Shown one piece after another: positions 34,903 through 46,343 of a DNA stretch of 64,000 bases. Position numbers and translations under genes: made by a program. Source of the DNA: Exophiala sp. HKRS030. Taxonomy: Eukaryota > Ascomycota > Eurotiomycetes > Chaetothyriales > Herpotrichiellaceae. Below the pieces are notes generated by a model that saw only the letters and a list, made by a program, of their open reading frames with translations, did not search any database and was not told the DNA's origin. Each line of letters starts with the position of its first letter. The stretch's first letter is position 1. The stretch is taken from positions 995,665-1,059,664 of the forward strand of contig JAHWDD010000003.1 in assembly GCA_023897205.1 (NCBI GenBank), read 5' to 3'.

Positions 34903-35726
34903 ATGGTTGCAGATGCCGTCGTCTATCACCCTGCGGTGACCCATTATCTCCGATACGTCGCGACTACAGGTAAGATACACTATTATACCTCGACGACTCA
35001 TCGCTGACCAGATCACTGTGTAGTCGGTCGAGACAAGGTACTCCGTACCATTCAGTACTTCGCGCGATTCTACGCCTGGTATCTTTACCGCACCAACAAT
35101 CCGACCAGTTCCATTCAGCCATGGACCACGATCAAGACTCAGTTCGGCCTGACGCGAAAGATCCTGCGTATTGGCAAGTTTGTGGAGCATCTGCGTGCTG
35201 GTTCTGAGATCTATGATGCCGCAGTAAAATCGGGCAACGGAGACAAGATCACTCAATACCTTCAGATCCTGCGACAGATTGGGTATGCCGGCTACATGCT
35301 ATTTGACATGATGACTGTGCTGGATGCTATGGGTGTCAAGAAGGATCCCAGGGCCAAGAACATTCAGGCGACAGCGTTCCGATTCTGGTGGACGGGCTTG
35401 ACGGCAAGCGCACTGGCTGGAATCTACAACAAGTACAAGCTGAGACAGCGCACCAAGGCCGTTGATGAGAAGGATGCCGAAGCGAAAGTTGAGAAGGTGA
35501 AGATCGCAAAGTAGGTTACTCCCTTCGAGAGATGCTTTGCTTGAGACTGACCGTGACTCGCAGACAACAAAAGGCTGTCAACATCCAGCTTGTTTCTGAC
35601 CTTTGCGATCTGACAGTGCCGAGTACTGCACTGGGTTACCTCAACTTGGACGAGGGAATTATTGGACTGGCAGGCACGACCAGCAGTTTGCTTGGTGTTT
35701 ACGGAGCCTGGCAGAAGACTGCTTAA
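34903..35726 (+). CDS. PEX11: PEX11, peroxisomal membrane elongation factor
   Basis: Pex11 tubulates the peroxisomal membrane and drives peroxisome proliferation, especially on fatty acids. Three exons: 34903-34969, 35024-35510 and 35564-35726 (introns of 54 and 53 nt), 238 aa, matching the family length of about 236. Motifs: VVYHPAVTHYLRYVATTVGRDK at the start spans the first splice, RTIQYFARFYAWYLYR contains the amphipathic membrane-shaping helix, then GKFVEHLRAGSEIYDAA, YLQILRQIGYAGYMLFDMM and a C-terminal hydrophobic GIIGLAGTTSSLLGVY. The start is well placed, since upstream frames lack the family N-terminus. It is divergent from the PTS1-bearing acyl-CoA synthetase. Confidence 0.93.
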
Positions 35727-36744
35727 AGAGTGCAGGCCGGAATATCCAGGGTTTCTCGTGTTTTAAGACCTGCCATGACTATCATGCTTGGGTATATTTG
35801 GTCAATTGTCGCAAGTACTATACATTTATCTGTCTGTTTTCCAAGACAATGATGTAGTCTCTTTTTACGGGCGACCGGCATTGATGACACAGAATAACAT
35901 CGTGTCATGTTTTGCCTGGTATGATACTCTGGTCTGGGTCATGAAAAGCGATTCCCCCGCTTTGTTTGACGCAAAGGCGCATCTGGTGGAGTCCAGACTC
36001 GTAAGGACTTGGTTGTTTTGGGCAGCCCCCATCAATCCCAGCGAAACGCTCTCTACAAACGATCTTGTCTTGCACCATCAACACATCGTTGCTACTGTGA
36101 TCAGCAAAACTCTGCCCTGACTCAGCAGGATTGAGTTGAGATACTACTCGTCGACGTGTAACCTGATGTGCCGTCAATTGCATGGTCTGAGTCTGGATCT
36201 GAGCGCGAAGCGTCGGTGGCGTTGTTGTGTAGGGTCGATAACTCTTGAACCAAGCACAGTGCAGTCTAGTCAGCGATCAAAAAACAGTAATCGTGGTACT
36301 GGACCTGTATTGGCAAGGGTGGAAGGAAATGTGGTGATTGGAAGCGGGGGAAGAGCATTCGATGACAATGAAGACACTGGTCACATTCCCTCAGCTGATT
36401 TTTCCCTTTCTGCCTCCACCTGCGTTTCCTAGACCTTTATCTTCTGCCGTCACTTCATCTCGAGTCTTCATCCTTCAGGCCTCGATTCACGATAATAAGA
36501 AGGACATCAAGGCTGATTTTGCACGCTCCGCATCATATCTCCAATAATCAGAGCATAGTTTACCCACGTACGCCCACTGGCCTCGTCTCTACTCCAATCA
36601 TTGCCCTGCGGAAAATCTCGGACTCTGGTTGTGAAGCGTCTTCAATTTCGTCCTCCGAAGTCTCCCGTCATACAACTGTCCATCGGAAGCAACATTCGGC
36701 TTGGTCCCGGCTCCAGGAATATACAAAAGAGTCGATTCCGCATC
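35727..36744. promoter_or_regulatory. PEX11 3' flank and PCK promoter/leader
   Basis: About 1.0 kb. The proximal part is the promoter of the PEP carboxykinase gene and carries the CCGN7CCG site at 36609-36621. No other gene is seen. Confidence 0.5.
36609..36621 (-). promoter_or_regulatory. CCGN7CCG element (AcuK/AcuM-type) upstream of PCK
   Basis: The plus strand reads CGG, seven bases, CGG, which is CCGN7CCG on the minus strand, 124 bp before the PCK ATG. In Aspergillus, the Zn2Cys6 pair AcuK/AcuM binds CCGN7CCG in gluconeogenic promoters, including that of the PCK gene acuF. Chance occurrence is possible (about 0.3-0.5 expected in the gap). Confidence 0.5.
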
Positions 36745-39076
36745 ATGGCCTCTGACTATTCTACCCGTCTTCAGGCTATCCAGCAAATTCGTCCTCACTC
36801 GCCTTCTCCTGCAACTGGTACAGCACGTTCAAACCTAGCCAAAACCAATTTGCGAGCATACACATCCAGAATGGTCTCTCAATCGGTCAACAAGACCGCT
36901 CTCCACCCGGGTGGTGTTGAGTAAGTCGATGTTGTCGTCGCTGTTCAAGATCATTCCAAACTGACGTTTCTTCCTAGGCCGGGTCGTGAACACACGGAAC
37001 TTGAAGAGGAACTTCACACTACGGCTCACATCGACTATGACCGAGTGGCCATTGTTGCCAACCCCTCTGTCTCAGCTCTCTACGAAGATGCCCTGGTTTA
37101 CGAGACCGGTACAGCTATTACATCGTCGGGTGCCCTGAGTGCCTACTCGGGCAACAAGACCGGTCGTTCGCCGCTAGACAAGCGAGTGGTTCAAGAGGAA
37201 AGCTCAGAGAAGGATGTGTGGTGGGGACCCGTGAACAAGCCCATGTCACCAGATGTAAGTGGTTTATCTTTCACCTCCGTCATCAACTCTCCATGTCTTC
37301 TGCCCATGCCCTCAAGGACTTGTCCTCCTCACATGTGCCATCACCAGCCGGATGATGAAGATGATGATGCAACGAGGCGCATCCCATGCTTTAGAACGCT
37401 TCGATGAAGTGGCCATCATTCGTTGCCAGTTCTACACAATGAATTTCCCCGCAACAACTTCAATAGCTGTTTGGATGTGGGCGAACGGCAGGAAAAGAGC
37501 GTTTCCCACACGAGCACTTTTGCCCCGCGTTGCTCCAACTTGGGCCATGACGTCCTGTTGCCTCTGGCTGCGCCTAAGAAATTCTTGGCCACCCGGGTGC
37601 AGACGGGCCCCCATGTTCGGCAGCTGATTCGGGGGAGTTTCCTGCCCCACATTCAAACTTCCCCCCCCTGGTAGCGATATGGAGTCTCTACGGAATGTTT
37701 AGGGAAAGATAGCTGACACGGTTGTCTTCGTACAGGTCTGGAAGATCAATCGGGAACGTGCTATCGACTACCTCAATACCCGGAATCGAATTTACGTTAT
37801 CGACGGCTATGCCGGCTGGGACGAGCGCTACCGTATCAGCGTCCGAGTTGTCTGCGCCCGTGCCTACCATGCCTTGTTCATGCGGAACATGCTCATCAGA
37901 CCTTCTCGCGAAGAGCTGAAGAACTTCCACCCCGACTATGTTATTTACAATGCCGGCTCCTTCCCGGCCAACAGATATACCACTGGTATGACCAGCGCCA
38001 CCAGTGTTTCGCTCAACTTTGCCGAAAAAGAGATGGTCATTCTCGGAACTGAATATGCTGGTGAGATGAAGAAGGGTGTCTTCACAGTCCTCTTCTACGA
38101 AATGCCAGTCAAGCACAATGTCCTGACCCTCCACTCATCGGCCAACGAAGGTCAGAAGGGTGACGTGACTGTATTCTTTGGTCTGTCTGGTACTGGCAAG
38201 ACGACGTTATCTGCGGATCCTAAGCGCAAGCTGATCGGTGATGACGAGCACTGTTGGTCCGACAAGGGTGTCTTCAACATCGAGGGTGGTTGCTACGCCA
38301 AGTGCATCAACCTGTCTGCGGAGAAGGAACCAGATATTTTCGGTGCCATCCGATTCGGCTCAGTCCTTGAGAACGTTGTCTTCGACCCCGAGACCCGTGA
38401 AGTCGACTACGACGATGCCACCCTGACCGAGAACACTCGATGCGCCTACCCCATTGAATACATCGGCAACGCAAAGATCCCATGTCTAAGCAACAACCAC
38501 CCCAGCAACATCATCCTCCTCACCTGTGACGCTCGTGGTGTTCTGCCACCGATCTCCAAGTTGAACACTGCCCAGACCATGTTCCACTTCATCTCCGGAT
38601 ACACCTCCAAGATGGCAGGCACCGAGGATGGTGTTACTGAGCCTCAAGCTACCTTCTCTTCGTGCTTTGCTCAACCCTTCTTGGCCTTGCACCCCATGCG
38701 ATACGCCAAGATGTTGGCAGACAAGATCTCCGAACACTCCACCAATGCCTGGCTGCTGAACACCGGCTGGGTTGGTGCCGGCGCCGCTACTGGTGGCAAG
38801 CGTTGCCCACTGAAGTACACTCGGGCTATCCTGGATGCCATTCACTCTGGGGAGCTTGCCAAGGCTGAGTACGAAACCTACGACATCTTCAACCTCAGCG
38901 TGCCCAAGACTTGTCCGAATGTTCCGGATGAGCTGCTGAATCCCAAGAAGAGCTGGACCGGCACCGCCGACTTCACCGATGAGGTCACGAAGCTGGCCGT
39001 TCTCTTCAATGAGAACTTCAAGAAGTACTCCGACCAGGCCACCGAGGAAGTCATCAAGGCTGGCCCCACCGTGTAA
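36745..39076 (+). CDS. acuF: Phosphoenolpyruvate carboxykinase (ATP), acuF/PCK1
   Basis: Catalyses oxaloacetate + ATP to PEP + CO2 + ADP, the committed step of gluconeogenesis, in the cytosol. Three exons: 36745-36920, 36978-37254 and 37736-39076 (introns of 57 and 481 nt), 597 aa. Motifs: [16 protein letters not shown], the join [34 protein letters not shown], the P-loop [16 protein letters not shown] (298-313), the metal-binding LIGDDEHCW (317-325), and the ATP site region [15 protein letters not shown]. The start is the first ATG in the frame. The second intron is about eight times longer than most here, though no residue is missing at the join. Neighbours (PEX11, acyl-CoA synthetase) point to growth on fatty acids. 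Confidence 0.96.
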
Positions 39077-41156
39077 GTCAAAGTTGTAATGATTGAGCCA
39101 TGATTTTATCGGGCTGTACAGAATTCGTTTGAAATCTGCAATGCATTTCTTGGAGTTGGGAACAACAGCGTTCGGTCTGTTTGAGAAAGGATCAACAACA
39201 CGAACGCGAGACGCGAGAGGCATCACGAAGCTACGAACGGACAACCCGATGATGGCTGCATCCTTCTCATGCCTGGCTTGCCTTGTTTTGAGTGGCCGAC
39301 AAGGGAAGGGGTTGCAAGCCTCAAAAACATGCCTGATATATGATAGAGACGAGGAAGATGGGGACATAGCAGCTACTCTTCCGTTGGAAGTTGAAAAGCT
39401 GATGTTACAAACACCAAAATTGAACTTTACCATTTTGCAACTTTTACTTCCGCTCTCGTACATTGGTATTCCTCCTAGGCAGTGTTCGTACCATAGTCCG
39501 TACAACACGATTGTGATAAGCCTGACATGGAGCGAGCCCGCGAGCCGTGGGGATCTCGCGGCCGGATGAACCGAATAGGCAGGAACATGCAGTAGATCTG
39601 ACTCGACGCTGACTTGGGAAAAAACCGTCAATAATAATTGGCCTTTCTAGATATCGGCAAAGGGACGAGGATCGTACGTGGAATCTGTACGAACAGTGGG
39701 ATTATTATACCCATGTGAATCCGATCTTCCGGGCTAAAGCTGAAAAATTCTCCGCAAGGGTGTTTAGCGATTGCCAGAATTCGGAGGCAACTTGGGTGGC
39801 ACGCCCGATGAAGAATTTGTACTGTACAATAGAGGATTCAAGTATGAGTACAAGTACTCTGTACCTCTTTCTTTTGATACCTCGCAGAATGGGGCAAGAG
39901 TGGGAGAACCATGGCCGACTTATAAGAGGTTCCTCTTTCAGCGGCTTCTCAGGGTTGCTAGATTTCCGCGGCAGAGAGTTACAGTAGAGGGCAGAAAAGG
40001 CGGATGCGCACGTGTACAGTAGTACGTATGGGAGGTCATTACTGGATGGAGGTGGGTGCTGCGAATCCCTCGGCGGCGGATACTCGTGCTGGCCTTGATG
40101 AGTAAGGGCAATGGGCTCCGGGGCTACTGTATGTACCTAGTTTTCTGGAGCCAGGTACGTGTACGTTGATGTGCTCGTAGCTAATCAAGCCTCGGTAAGT
40201 AAAAGAGTACCATAAAGTAAATGATACCTTGTATGAGGGACGACAGCGGCAATTGCCATTGACAATCTAGAAGGACCCTGAAAATATTTGTTCAACGGGT
40301 TGGTACGGAAAAGCACCAGTAACAAATATATTGTTAGGTGGTGATAGGCCTAATAGGCGTAGTGACTTCATTTATTTGGTCGCCGAGGAAGTTATTTTAT
40401 TATTCAGTTAGGCTGGCGCATGCCGGTGGCGCACCCACTCTTTTCTTCACTGTAGGGATTATTATTACGAGTACGAGGCTTGCGGTGGCCCTCGGGCGCG
40501 GGAGAATTCCTCTTTTTCTTGTTACTGCTGGGCACCTGGACACCTGGACCCTGGGACCTGTGCTGTACTCCGTGTGGCCTAAATAGTCATACCTACAGTA
40601 AAGATCTTCCCCCCAGTCGCTTCTCTCATTATTCTCGAACTTCCATTTCTACCCGCTCCAACCCACACTCTTCTTCCTACCACTCTTCTTGTTCCTTACA
40701 GCGTCTTCCATCAGCATCTTCTTCGCCAGAAGTCGTCACATTCACCATGGCTGATCCTGACCCGTAACCCCCGATATCCTTGATCCTCCTTCTTTTCGTT
40801 CCTTGTTCAACTCGTTTTCGGCGTCTGGCGGTCTTCTTAATTCGAAATTTTCCCCGACGTTACTTTCCACTTCCCATTCCGCCATCACCTCCCATCATCT
40901 CCGCCTCGCACCCTGCGCCGCCAACACCTTCTACTGGGCTAGATATATGTGACAACAACGGCTCTCCCCTGTTGAGAGACTATATCCCGGCTACTCCGAC
41001 ATCGAGAGCCACCTCTACACGTCGATCGCTCGCTGATTCCGCCTATACCATTCTGGTCTGTCCCTCCGGCCACTTTCGCCCCCCGCTCGACCGACCGATA
41101 CGCCAGCGACATATCTCAAGGCAGTACAGCACAGAGAAGGTTGCACTCTCTTCAAT
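39077..41156. other. Intergenic region and leader of copper-fist gene
   Basis: 2.08 kb. The frame at 39093-39569 and a long antisense frame over the PCK 3' end show no domain. The last 500 nt (from about 40600) are pyrimidine-rich, as in long 5' leaders of regulatory genes. A short ATG frame at 40747-40767 (seven codons) could act as an upstream ORF. Confidence 0.45.
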
Positions 41157-42951
41157 ATGCTCATCAACGGAGAGAAATTCGCCTGCGAGGCCTGCGTGAG
41201 GGGCCATCGGGTCAGTTCCTGTCACCATCAGGGTAAGTGGTCCTGCGATTCTCGAGGCTGGCAAAAGATATCTGGAGTCATACTGACTTGCCCAGATCGT
41301 CCCCTTGTCCATGTGAACAAGAAAGGCCGACCCGTCTCACAATGTCAACACTGCCGAGGCCTGCGCAAGGCCCGCGCTCAGCATGTCAAATGTGAATGCC
41401 ATGACAAGGCGCACGTGAAAGAGGAGTGTCCACATGAAAATCCTAGTAGTGCGAAGACCGGTAGGCAGTGTGTTGTCACGAAACCCTGCTCAGGGACTGA
41501 CCCTTCCAGAAACAAACACCTGCTGTTGCCAACATGGCCAGCGCTGTACTTGTTCCTTGAAAAAGGATCTCGACACTGTCCCCGAGGACATCTCCCACCT
41601 GATGCATGCGAAAGAAAGCCCTAAGCCTCGTCCGAACCACAACTCCCATGATCCAAAAACGACCATCTTCACCAACGGTCACCATAAGCCAGTGCACAAA
41701 TTCAACGATGCTCACAACCAGCTTGGGGCTCCTTACAAGATTCCCTCGCGATCGAATTCCCTTCATGGGCACCGGGAGATCGCCCAACGATCGACGGACA
41801 ATCTCTTGCTCACTAAGTCTACGAGACCTCATCAAGAGTCACCGTTACACCATTCCATCACCGATGCGATGGCTATGATGGACCGCAGGGCAAGGTCGGA
41901 GCACAATTCGCCGATACTTGGTCCTCAAAAATACTCTCACACTCCGTTACAAGACCTCAACCTTCCCCATTTCGATCCCTCTGCCTATTCTTATTCGCCG
42001 TTTGGGACCGACACCCCTCCGACACAGACCAACAGTCTGCAAAACAGTCAGAATCCAAGTCAGTCCGACCTGACTTTGCCAGAACAATTTCCCGAGAGCT
42101 GGTTCATGACATACGAACAAGCACATGAGTACGATCCGCCAAAGTACAGCGACATAGCCTCGGTTGACTGGTCAACGTTCAACCTCGACAATACTGGCAA
42201 TATGAACAACATGAGCAACAACGCCAACAACAATTTCTACAATGCAGGTTCATTTGATACTTACAATCAGCCGCAACAATCAAACTATCAGGCTTTCGAA
42301 TTGGCGAAACAGATCAACCAGGTTGGCTTGAACTCTTCAAATGGGGATGTGTCAGAGGTTGAGGATCAGTCCCCACCATCAAGTCGCTGGACCAGTGACC
42401 AAAAATCGGTGTCGGTTGACGCAAAACCAAATCCAGAAACATTCAATGATTTCAGTAGTGCTGGAGGAGACGATGCCTCCGACAGATACCGGTTGTCTTC
42501 GGCGTCCTCGTACTATGGCACACCCCAAGCCAACATGTTGGCTACTGAAAATCTCGGAGGTCTTGATATTGATGACTATCTTAAACGAGCTGAAGCAGAG
42601 ACAAGGCGAATACAGAGCATCCAGATGCAGAAACAAATGGCGCAGATGCAGATGGCATCTCCCGACCCATCTCAAACACAGTCACGAATGTCCAGTGTAA
42701 GTCGAGGTATTACCCCGAGCGTATCGACACCAGGAAGTGCCGGAAACGGTGAACATCCCTATACAATACGAGAAGCACAGATGTACGCACACATGGAAAA
42801 TCTTCCTACGGGGAATATGACTCAGCAAAAACCTCCTATGCCTGCCACCAGCATTGCTCAAGATCCGTCGTGGTCAGTAGCTCCAGACATGTCGAATCCC
42901 GAATTGTCCTTGGACGGCGATGAACGAGAGGATGAGGACTGGGTTCGGTAA
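41157..42951 (+). CDS. Copper-fist transcription factor (Cuf1/AceA-like)
   Basis: Copper-sensing regulator in the nucleus. Three exons: 41157-41232, 41296-41460 and 41510-42951 (introns of 63 and 49 nt), 560 aa. The copper fist is complete: MLINGEKFACEACVRGHRV with Zn ligands Cys10, Cys13, Cys22 and His24, the minor-groove motif KKGRP, and QCQHCRGLRKAR, then HVKCECHDKAHVKEECPH. Splicing at 41509 restores TCCCQHGQRCTCSLKKD, the conserved Cys cluster that binds Cu(I). The rest is disordered, rich in Asn, Gln, Ser and Pro, with the conserved FTNGHHKPVHKFND. The layout matches Aspergillus AceA (copper detoxification) more than MacA (uptake), but the choice is inferred. Confidence 0.92.
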
Positions 42952-43655
42952 TCGAGTCTCCCTCGCCTTACCCTCCAAGTCCCGAGCAGCCACATTGCGC
43001 ACAGCAATCACTCTTTTTTTTTAACGAGTTATGATGATGCACATACGTTATATATTTAAGATACCAGTATCCCGGCTTTTCGATGCAGAGGATGATCGAT
43101 ATTAAGCAAAAGGGATGGGGGAGTTGGGGAGCATACGAACAGCAGATGCCGTCTCTCTCTCTCGCAAGAAAGATGAGATGGAGGACCGGGATTTCATTAT
43201 TTGCTGGAAGATTGATTTTGTGGCGCAAGGGGTTTCATATGAGCAGTGCTAAGACTTTTCCACTTGTTCTGTGCAGTCAAAAGAAATCTGGAGGGCCGAG
43301 GTCATTTTCACGATCAAAATTCATTCGTTCATTAGCGGTCTGTGTGTTATACGAATCGAGTTACTTGATGCAGTGGCAGTGGGATCCGGTTTGGATTCTA
43401 CAGCAATGACACGATGGGAACAAGAGTGCCTAGGCAACTTTCATGGTCTGCTATACATTCTTTAATGTTGAGATTAGGCCCATCATGTCTATCGAGTTTG
43501 TCTTGACGGATCCGCGTCTGCTCTGAAAGGAACAAGATGGCATTCTCGATGCTGAATGGACGATGGTAGATGCATATAGACAATCTTTATGTTTTGTGTT
43601 TTGAGAAATGCGTTTATTCAATTCCCAAGTTTCAAGTTCTGACTATCTGTTTAGA
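42952..43655. other. Intergenic region between convergent genes
   Basis: 704 nt between the stops of the copper-fist gene and the helicase gene. 3' UTR-like sequence; no gene seen. Confidence 0.5.
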
Positions 43656-46343
43656 CTACTGTGTAGACTTCAAAACCTCCTCGACCCATCTCATCTCTAT
43701 CGCCGACACACCCCTGGCGTAGGCCTTTGTACCCGTGTAGACGAACTCATTGTACATTATACCTTGGAATTTACGACGACTTCCTCCGCCCGTACTCGCG
43801 ACACCTGTATTTCTGGTCGATTTCGTGTTGTTGCCGCCGTCGTCATCGTCCACGGAGGAAGTGGGTGGTCCGCCGACAGAAAAAAGGACACTGCTCGGAT
43901 GGATCGACACTGGTTGATTCGTGACCAACGTACGGTAAGATCCGTCACTCGACAGACGTGCGACGTTGGTGTGGAATCCGGTCAAGAGGGTTTTGAGGAT
44001 TCTGGTAGAGAGGGTGGTCGGGTCGTGTACGGCGTCGCTGCTGGTGCCGTTACTGGTGGTAGAAGTGGAAGACGAAGCTTTCTTACGACGCTCCATTATA
44101 TTCGCAAGTTGTTTCCTAACGTCCATCGCTCCGGACATGGCACGGTGAGAAATCCCCCGGTCTTGACACCAGCGGCGACGGTCCGTTTGTTCGGCCGAGT
44201 AGGCTCGAACGGTGGTCAAGAGGGTGAGGTGATCCCCTTCACGTCGGTAGAGGGAGTTGCGGTTTTGAGAGATGATGTTTGATCGGGATGTCGAGTTGTC
44301 ATCATCATCATCATCATCGTCGTCGTCGTCGTCGTCATCACCGTCACCACCACCATGATTGTTGCCAGTGCTGGCGGTAGTGGTGTCGGTACGTCCCCCA
44401 GGGCGAGAGTTGCTCGACTTGACCATGGCTTCAGGCTTCAATGGATCAGACGGCATCTTCCCAACAGAATCCTGACCAGAATCACCACCACGGTGGACGT
44501 TGAGAAAGACGTTTTCCACACTCAATGCGGACACGATGTCTATGATCTCGGTCGTGCACGCGTGGTTTGGGTCTGCGCTGGCGAGGAGCACCCTGGCGAG
44601 GCTGGCGGGTAGAGGGAGGACGCTCATCTCCCGACCTAGCGCGGTGATTTGTCCGGATTTGGGGTCCAAGGCGGACAGTTGAAGCAAGTGGACCAGGGCG
44701 CGTTCGAGAGCACGACGAGGTGGCGTCGTCAGGAACGGAAACGAGGAGAGGTCGTCGATCCCGTGGGCCTTGAGGGTCAAGACGAGTTGGGACAGGTCGC
44801 ACCGCAAAATCTCCGGTTCGGTGTCTTGGGCGAGGGAGGTGAAATCGGACCGCGTGTAGAGTCTGTACGCCGTGCCGGGCGCGTCACGGCCCGCCCGGCC
44901 GGAGCGTTGGTTGGCGGAACTGCGTGAGATGGGCACGGTCAAGAGGGTGTCGAGGTTGAGGGAAGGTCGAAAGAGTCGTTGCTTGGCTTTGCCCGTGTCG
45001 ACGACGTGTCGGATCCCCGGGACCGTGATGGAGGTTTCGGCGATGTTGGTCGCCAGGATGATCTTGCGCGTGAATTTGGGCGTGGGTTGGAAGACCCGCT
45101 GTTGGGCCGGGGACGGGAGCGCGGCGTAGAGTGGGAGGATGAGAAGTTTGGGAAGTGTTTTGTTGAGGGTCGCGTCTTTCAGGATGGACGCGGACCATGC
45201 GGTCACGAGGCTCATGAGGGATTCGACCGTTTCTTGGCCGGTGAGAAAAACCAAAATGTCTCCTGGGAGAGGAGAGTGGGTGTGGATATGCTTGATGCGT
45301 TCGAAGGCGGCGTCGATTATGTCGGGGACAGGGGTGGGTGCGTAATTGACGGTGACGGGGTATTGACGACCCTTGATGAAGAGCGTGGTCGCTTTGGACT
45401 GGCTTTTGATAGAAACAGGAGGTTCTTTGCGCTTGTCAGTTTCTTTGTCGTCGTCCATCTGGAGCCGAGTATCATCCGGTGAGTCAACAACGAAAAACCT
45501 CTGAATCTTCTCCATGTCCGCTGTAGCACTCATGACGACGACCTTCATACCGACGCCTCCTCTTCCGTCATCTGCACTCCTCTGCTCTTGGAGCCTCCTC
45601 AAAAACCCCAACACCAGATCGACATTCACACCTCGCTCATGTACTTCGTCAACCACGATGGCGGAGTATTCTCTCAGCCAAGGGTCTCGTAGCATCTCTT
45701 GCAAAAGCATGCCCTCCGTCAGAAACTTGATTTTCATCCCCGGACTCGTGCTGTTCTCGAACCTGACCGAGTACCCAACCTGCGAAGCGGGGCTGGAGTT
45801 TCCCAGAGGCGTGCCCATCTCTTCGGCGACACGTCGAGCCAGTGAAATGGCGGCAACCCTTCGAGGTTGTGTGATGGCGATACATCCTCCCACCTTTGCG
45901 CCACCTTTGATGGTCGTCCTCTTGCACCATCGCTCGTTGACCAAGAACTGTGGGATCTGCGTTGACTTTCCGGAACCCGTCTCCCCGACCAAGAGTAGTA
46001 CGTCATTGTCCCGCAATGCCTGTCTAATTGCATCTGCGTGCTCGTATATCGGTAGTTTCTGTCGGACGGAAAGTAATGCGTGAGCACGTTCCCTTAAATT
46101 TGATCCCTTGGTAGACTTGTATGATGCTGTCTTGGCCGTTGCCACGTTGTCCAAGGGGCTGCTCTCGGACCCATGTGTGAAAGTGACGGTTTTTCCAAGT
46201 GACGGATTCTTGCGGTGTGCTTGAAGCGCATCCTGAACCGTCGTGGACTTGGGGGCAAAGGCTTCAGTAGCAGATCGCTTTTTCCCCTTTGCTAATCTGG
46301 ATTTTTCCTGGCTGGATACAGGTTTGGATTGGAGCTTTTCCAT
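43656..46343 (-). CDS. DHR2: DEAH-family RNA helicase, DHR2-like
   Basis: Nucleolar RNA helicase of the DEAH/RHA type, needed in yeast for 18S rRNA processing. A single exon, 895 aa, from the first ATG in the frame (MEKLQSKPVSSQEK). Motifs in order: motif I GETGSGKST (about 120-128), TQPRRVAA (Ia), motif II VVDEVHERG (DEVH instead of DEAH, about 232-235), motif III SATAD, ATNIAETSITV (V), and QRSGRAGRDAPG (VI), followed by the ratchet and OB-fold region ending YARGVSAIEMRWVEEVL. An acidic insert with about 14 consecutive Asp, coded by a GAT/GAC run near 44300-44340, lies in the C-terminal third. Assignment to DHR2 rather than other DEAH proteins is inferred from overall layout. Confidence 0.87.
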   Translation of the reverse strand: MEKLQSKPVSSQEKSRLAKGKKRSATEAFAPKSTTVQDALQAHRKNPSLGKTVTFTHGSESSPLDNVATAKTASYKSTKGSNLRERAHALLSVRQKLPIYEHADAIRQALRDNDVLLLVGETGSGKSTQIPQFLVNERWCKRTTIKGGAKVGGCIAITQPRRVAAISLARRVAEEMGTPLGNSSPASQVGYSVRFENSTSPGMKIKFLTEGMLLQEMLRDPWLREYSAIVVDEVHERGVNVDLVLGFLRRLQEQRSADDGRGGVGMKVVVMSATADMEKIQRFFVVDSPDDTRLQMDDDKETDKRKEPPVSIKSQSKATTLFIKGRQYPVTVNYAPTPVPDIIDAAFERIKHIHTHSPLPGDILVFLTGQETVESLMSLVTAWSASILKDATLNKTLPKLLILPLYAALPSPAQQRVFQPTPKFTRKIILATNIAETSITVPGIRHVVDTGKAKQRLFRPSLNLDTLLTVPISRSSANQRSGRAGRDAPGTAYRLYTRSDFTSLAQDTEPEILRCDLSQLVLTLKAHGIDDLSSFPFLTTPPRRALERALVHLLQLSALDPKSGQITALGREMSVLPLPASLARVLLASADPNHACTTEIIDIVSALSVENVFLNVHRGGDSGQDSVGKMPSDPLKPEAMVKSSNSRPGGRTDTTTASTGNNHGGGDGDDDDDDDDDDDDDDNSTSRSNIISQNRNSLYRREGDHLTLLTTVRAYSAEQTDRRRWCQDRGISHRAMSGAMDVRKQLANIMERRKKASSSTSTTSNGTSSDAVHDPTTLSTRILKTLLTGFHTNVARLSSDGSYRTLVTNQPVSIHPSSVLFSVGGPPTSSVDDDDGGNNTKSTRNTGVASTGGGSRRKFQGIMYNEFVYTGTKAYARGVSAIEMRWVEEVLKSTQ
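44298..44345 (-). repeat. In-frame GAT/GAC trinucleotide tract (poly-Asp)
   Basis: A run of GAT and GAC codons on the minus strand (CAT/CGT units on plus) encodes about 14 consecutive Asp inside the helicase gene. Length polymorphism is likely. Confidence 0.85.

Noticed and set aside
39093..39569. 158-codon plus-strand frame after PCK
   Set aside because: It starts a few bases after the PCK stop and shows no domain; more likely 3' UTR and spacer.
38486..39631. 381-codon minus-strand frame over the PCK 3' half
   Set aside because: It is antisense to a well-supported enzyme gene and mirrors its codon pattern; no domain is visible.
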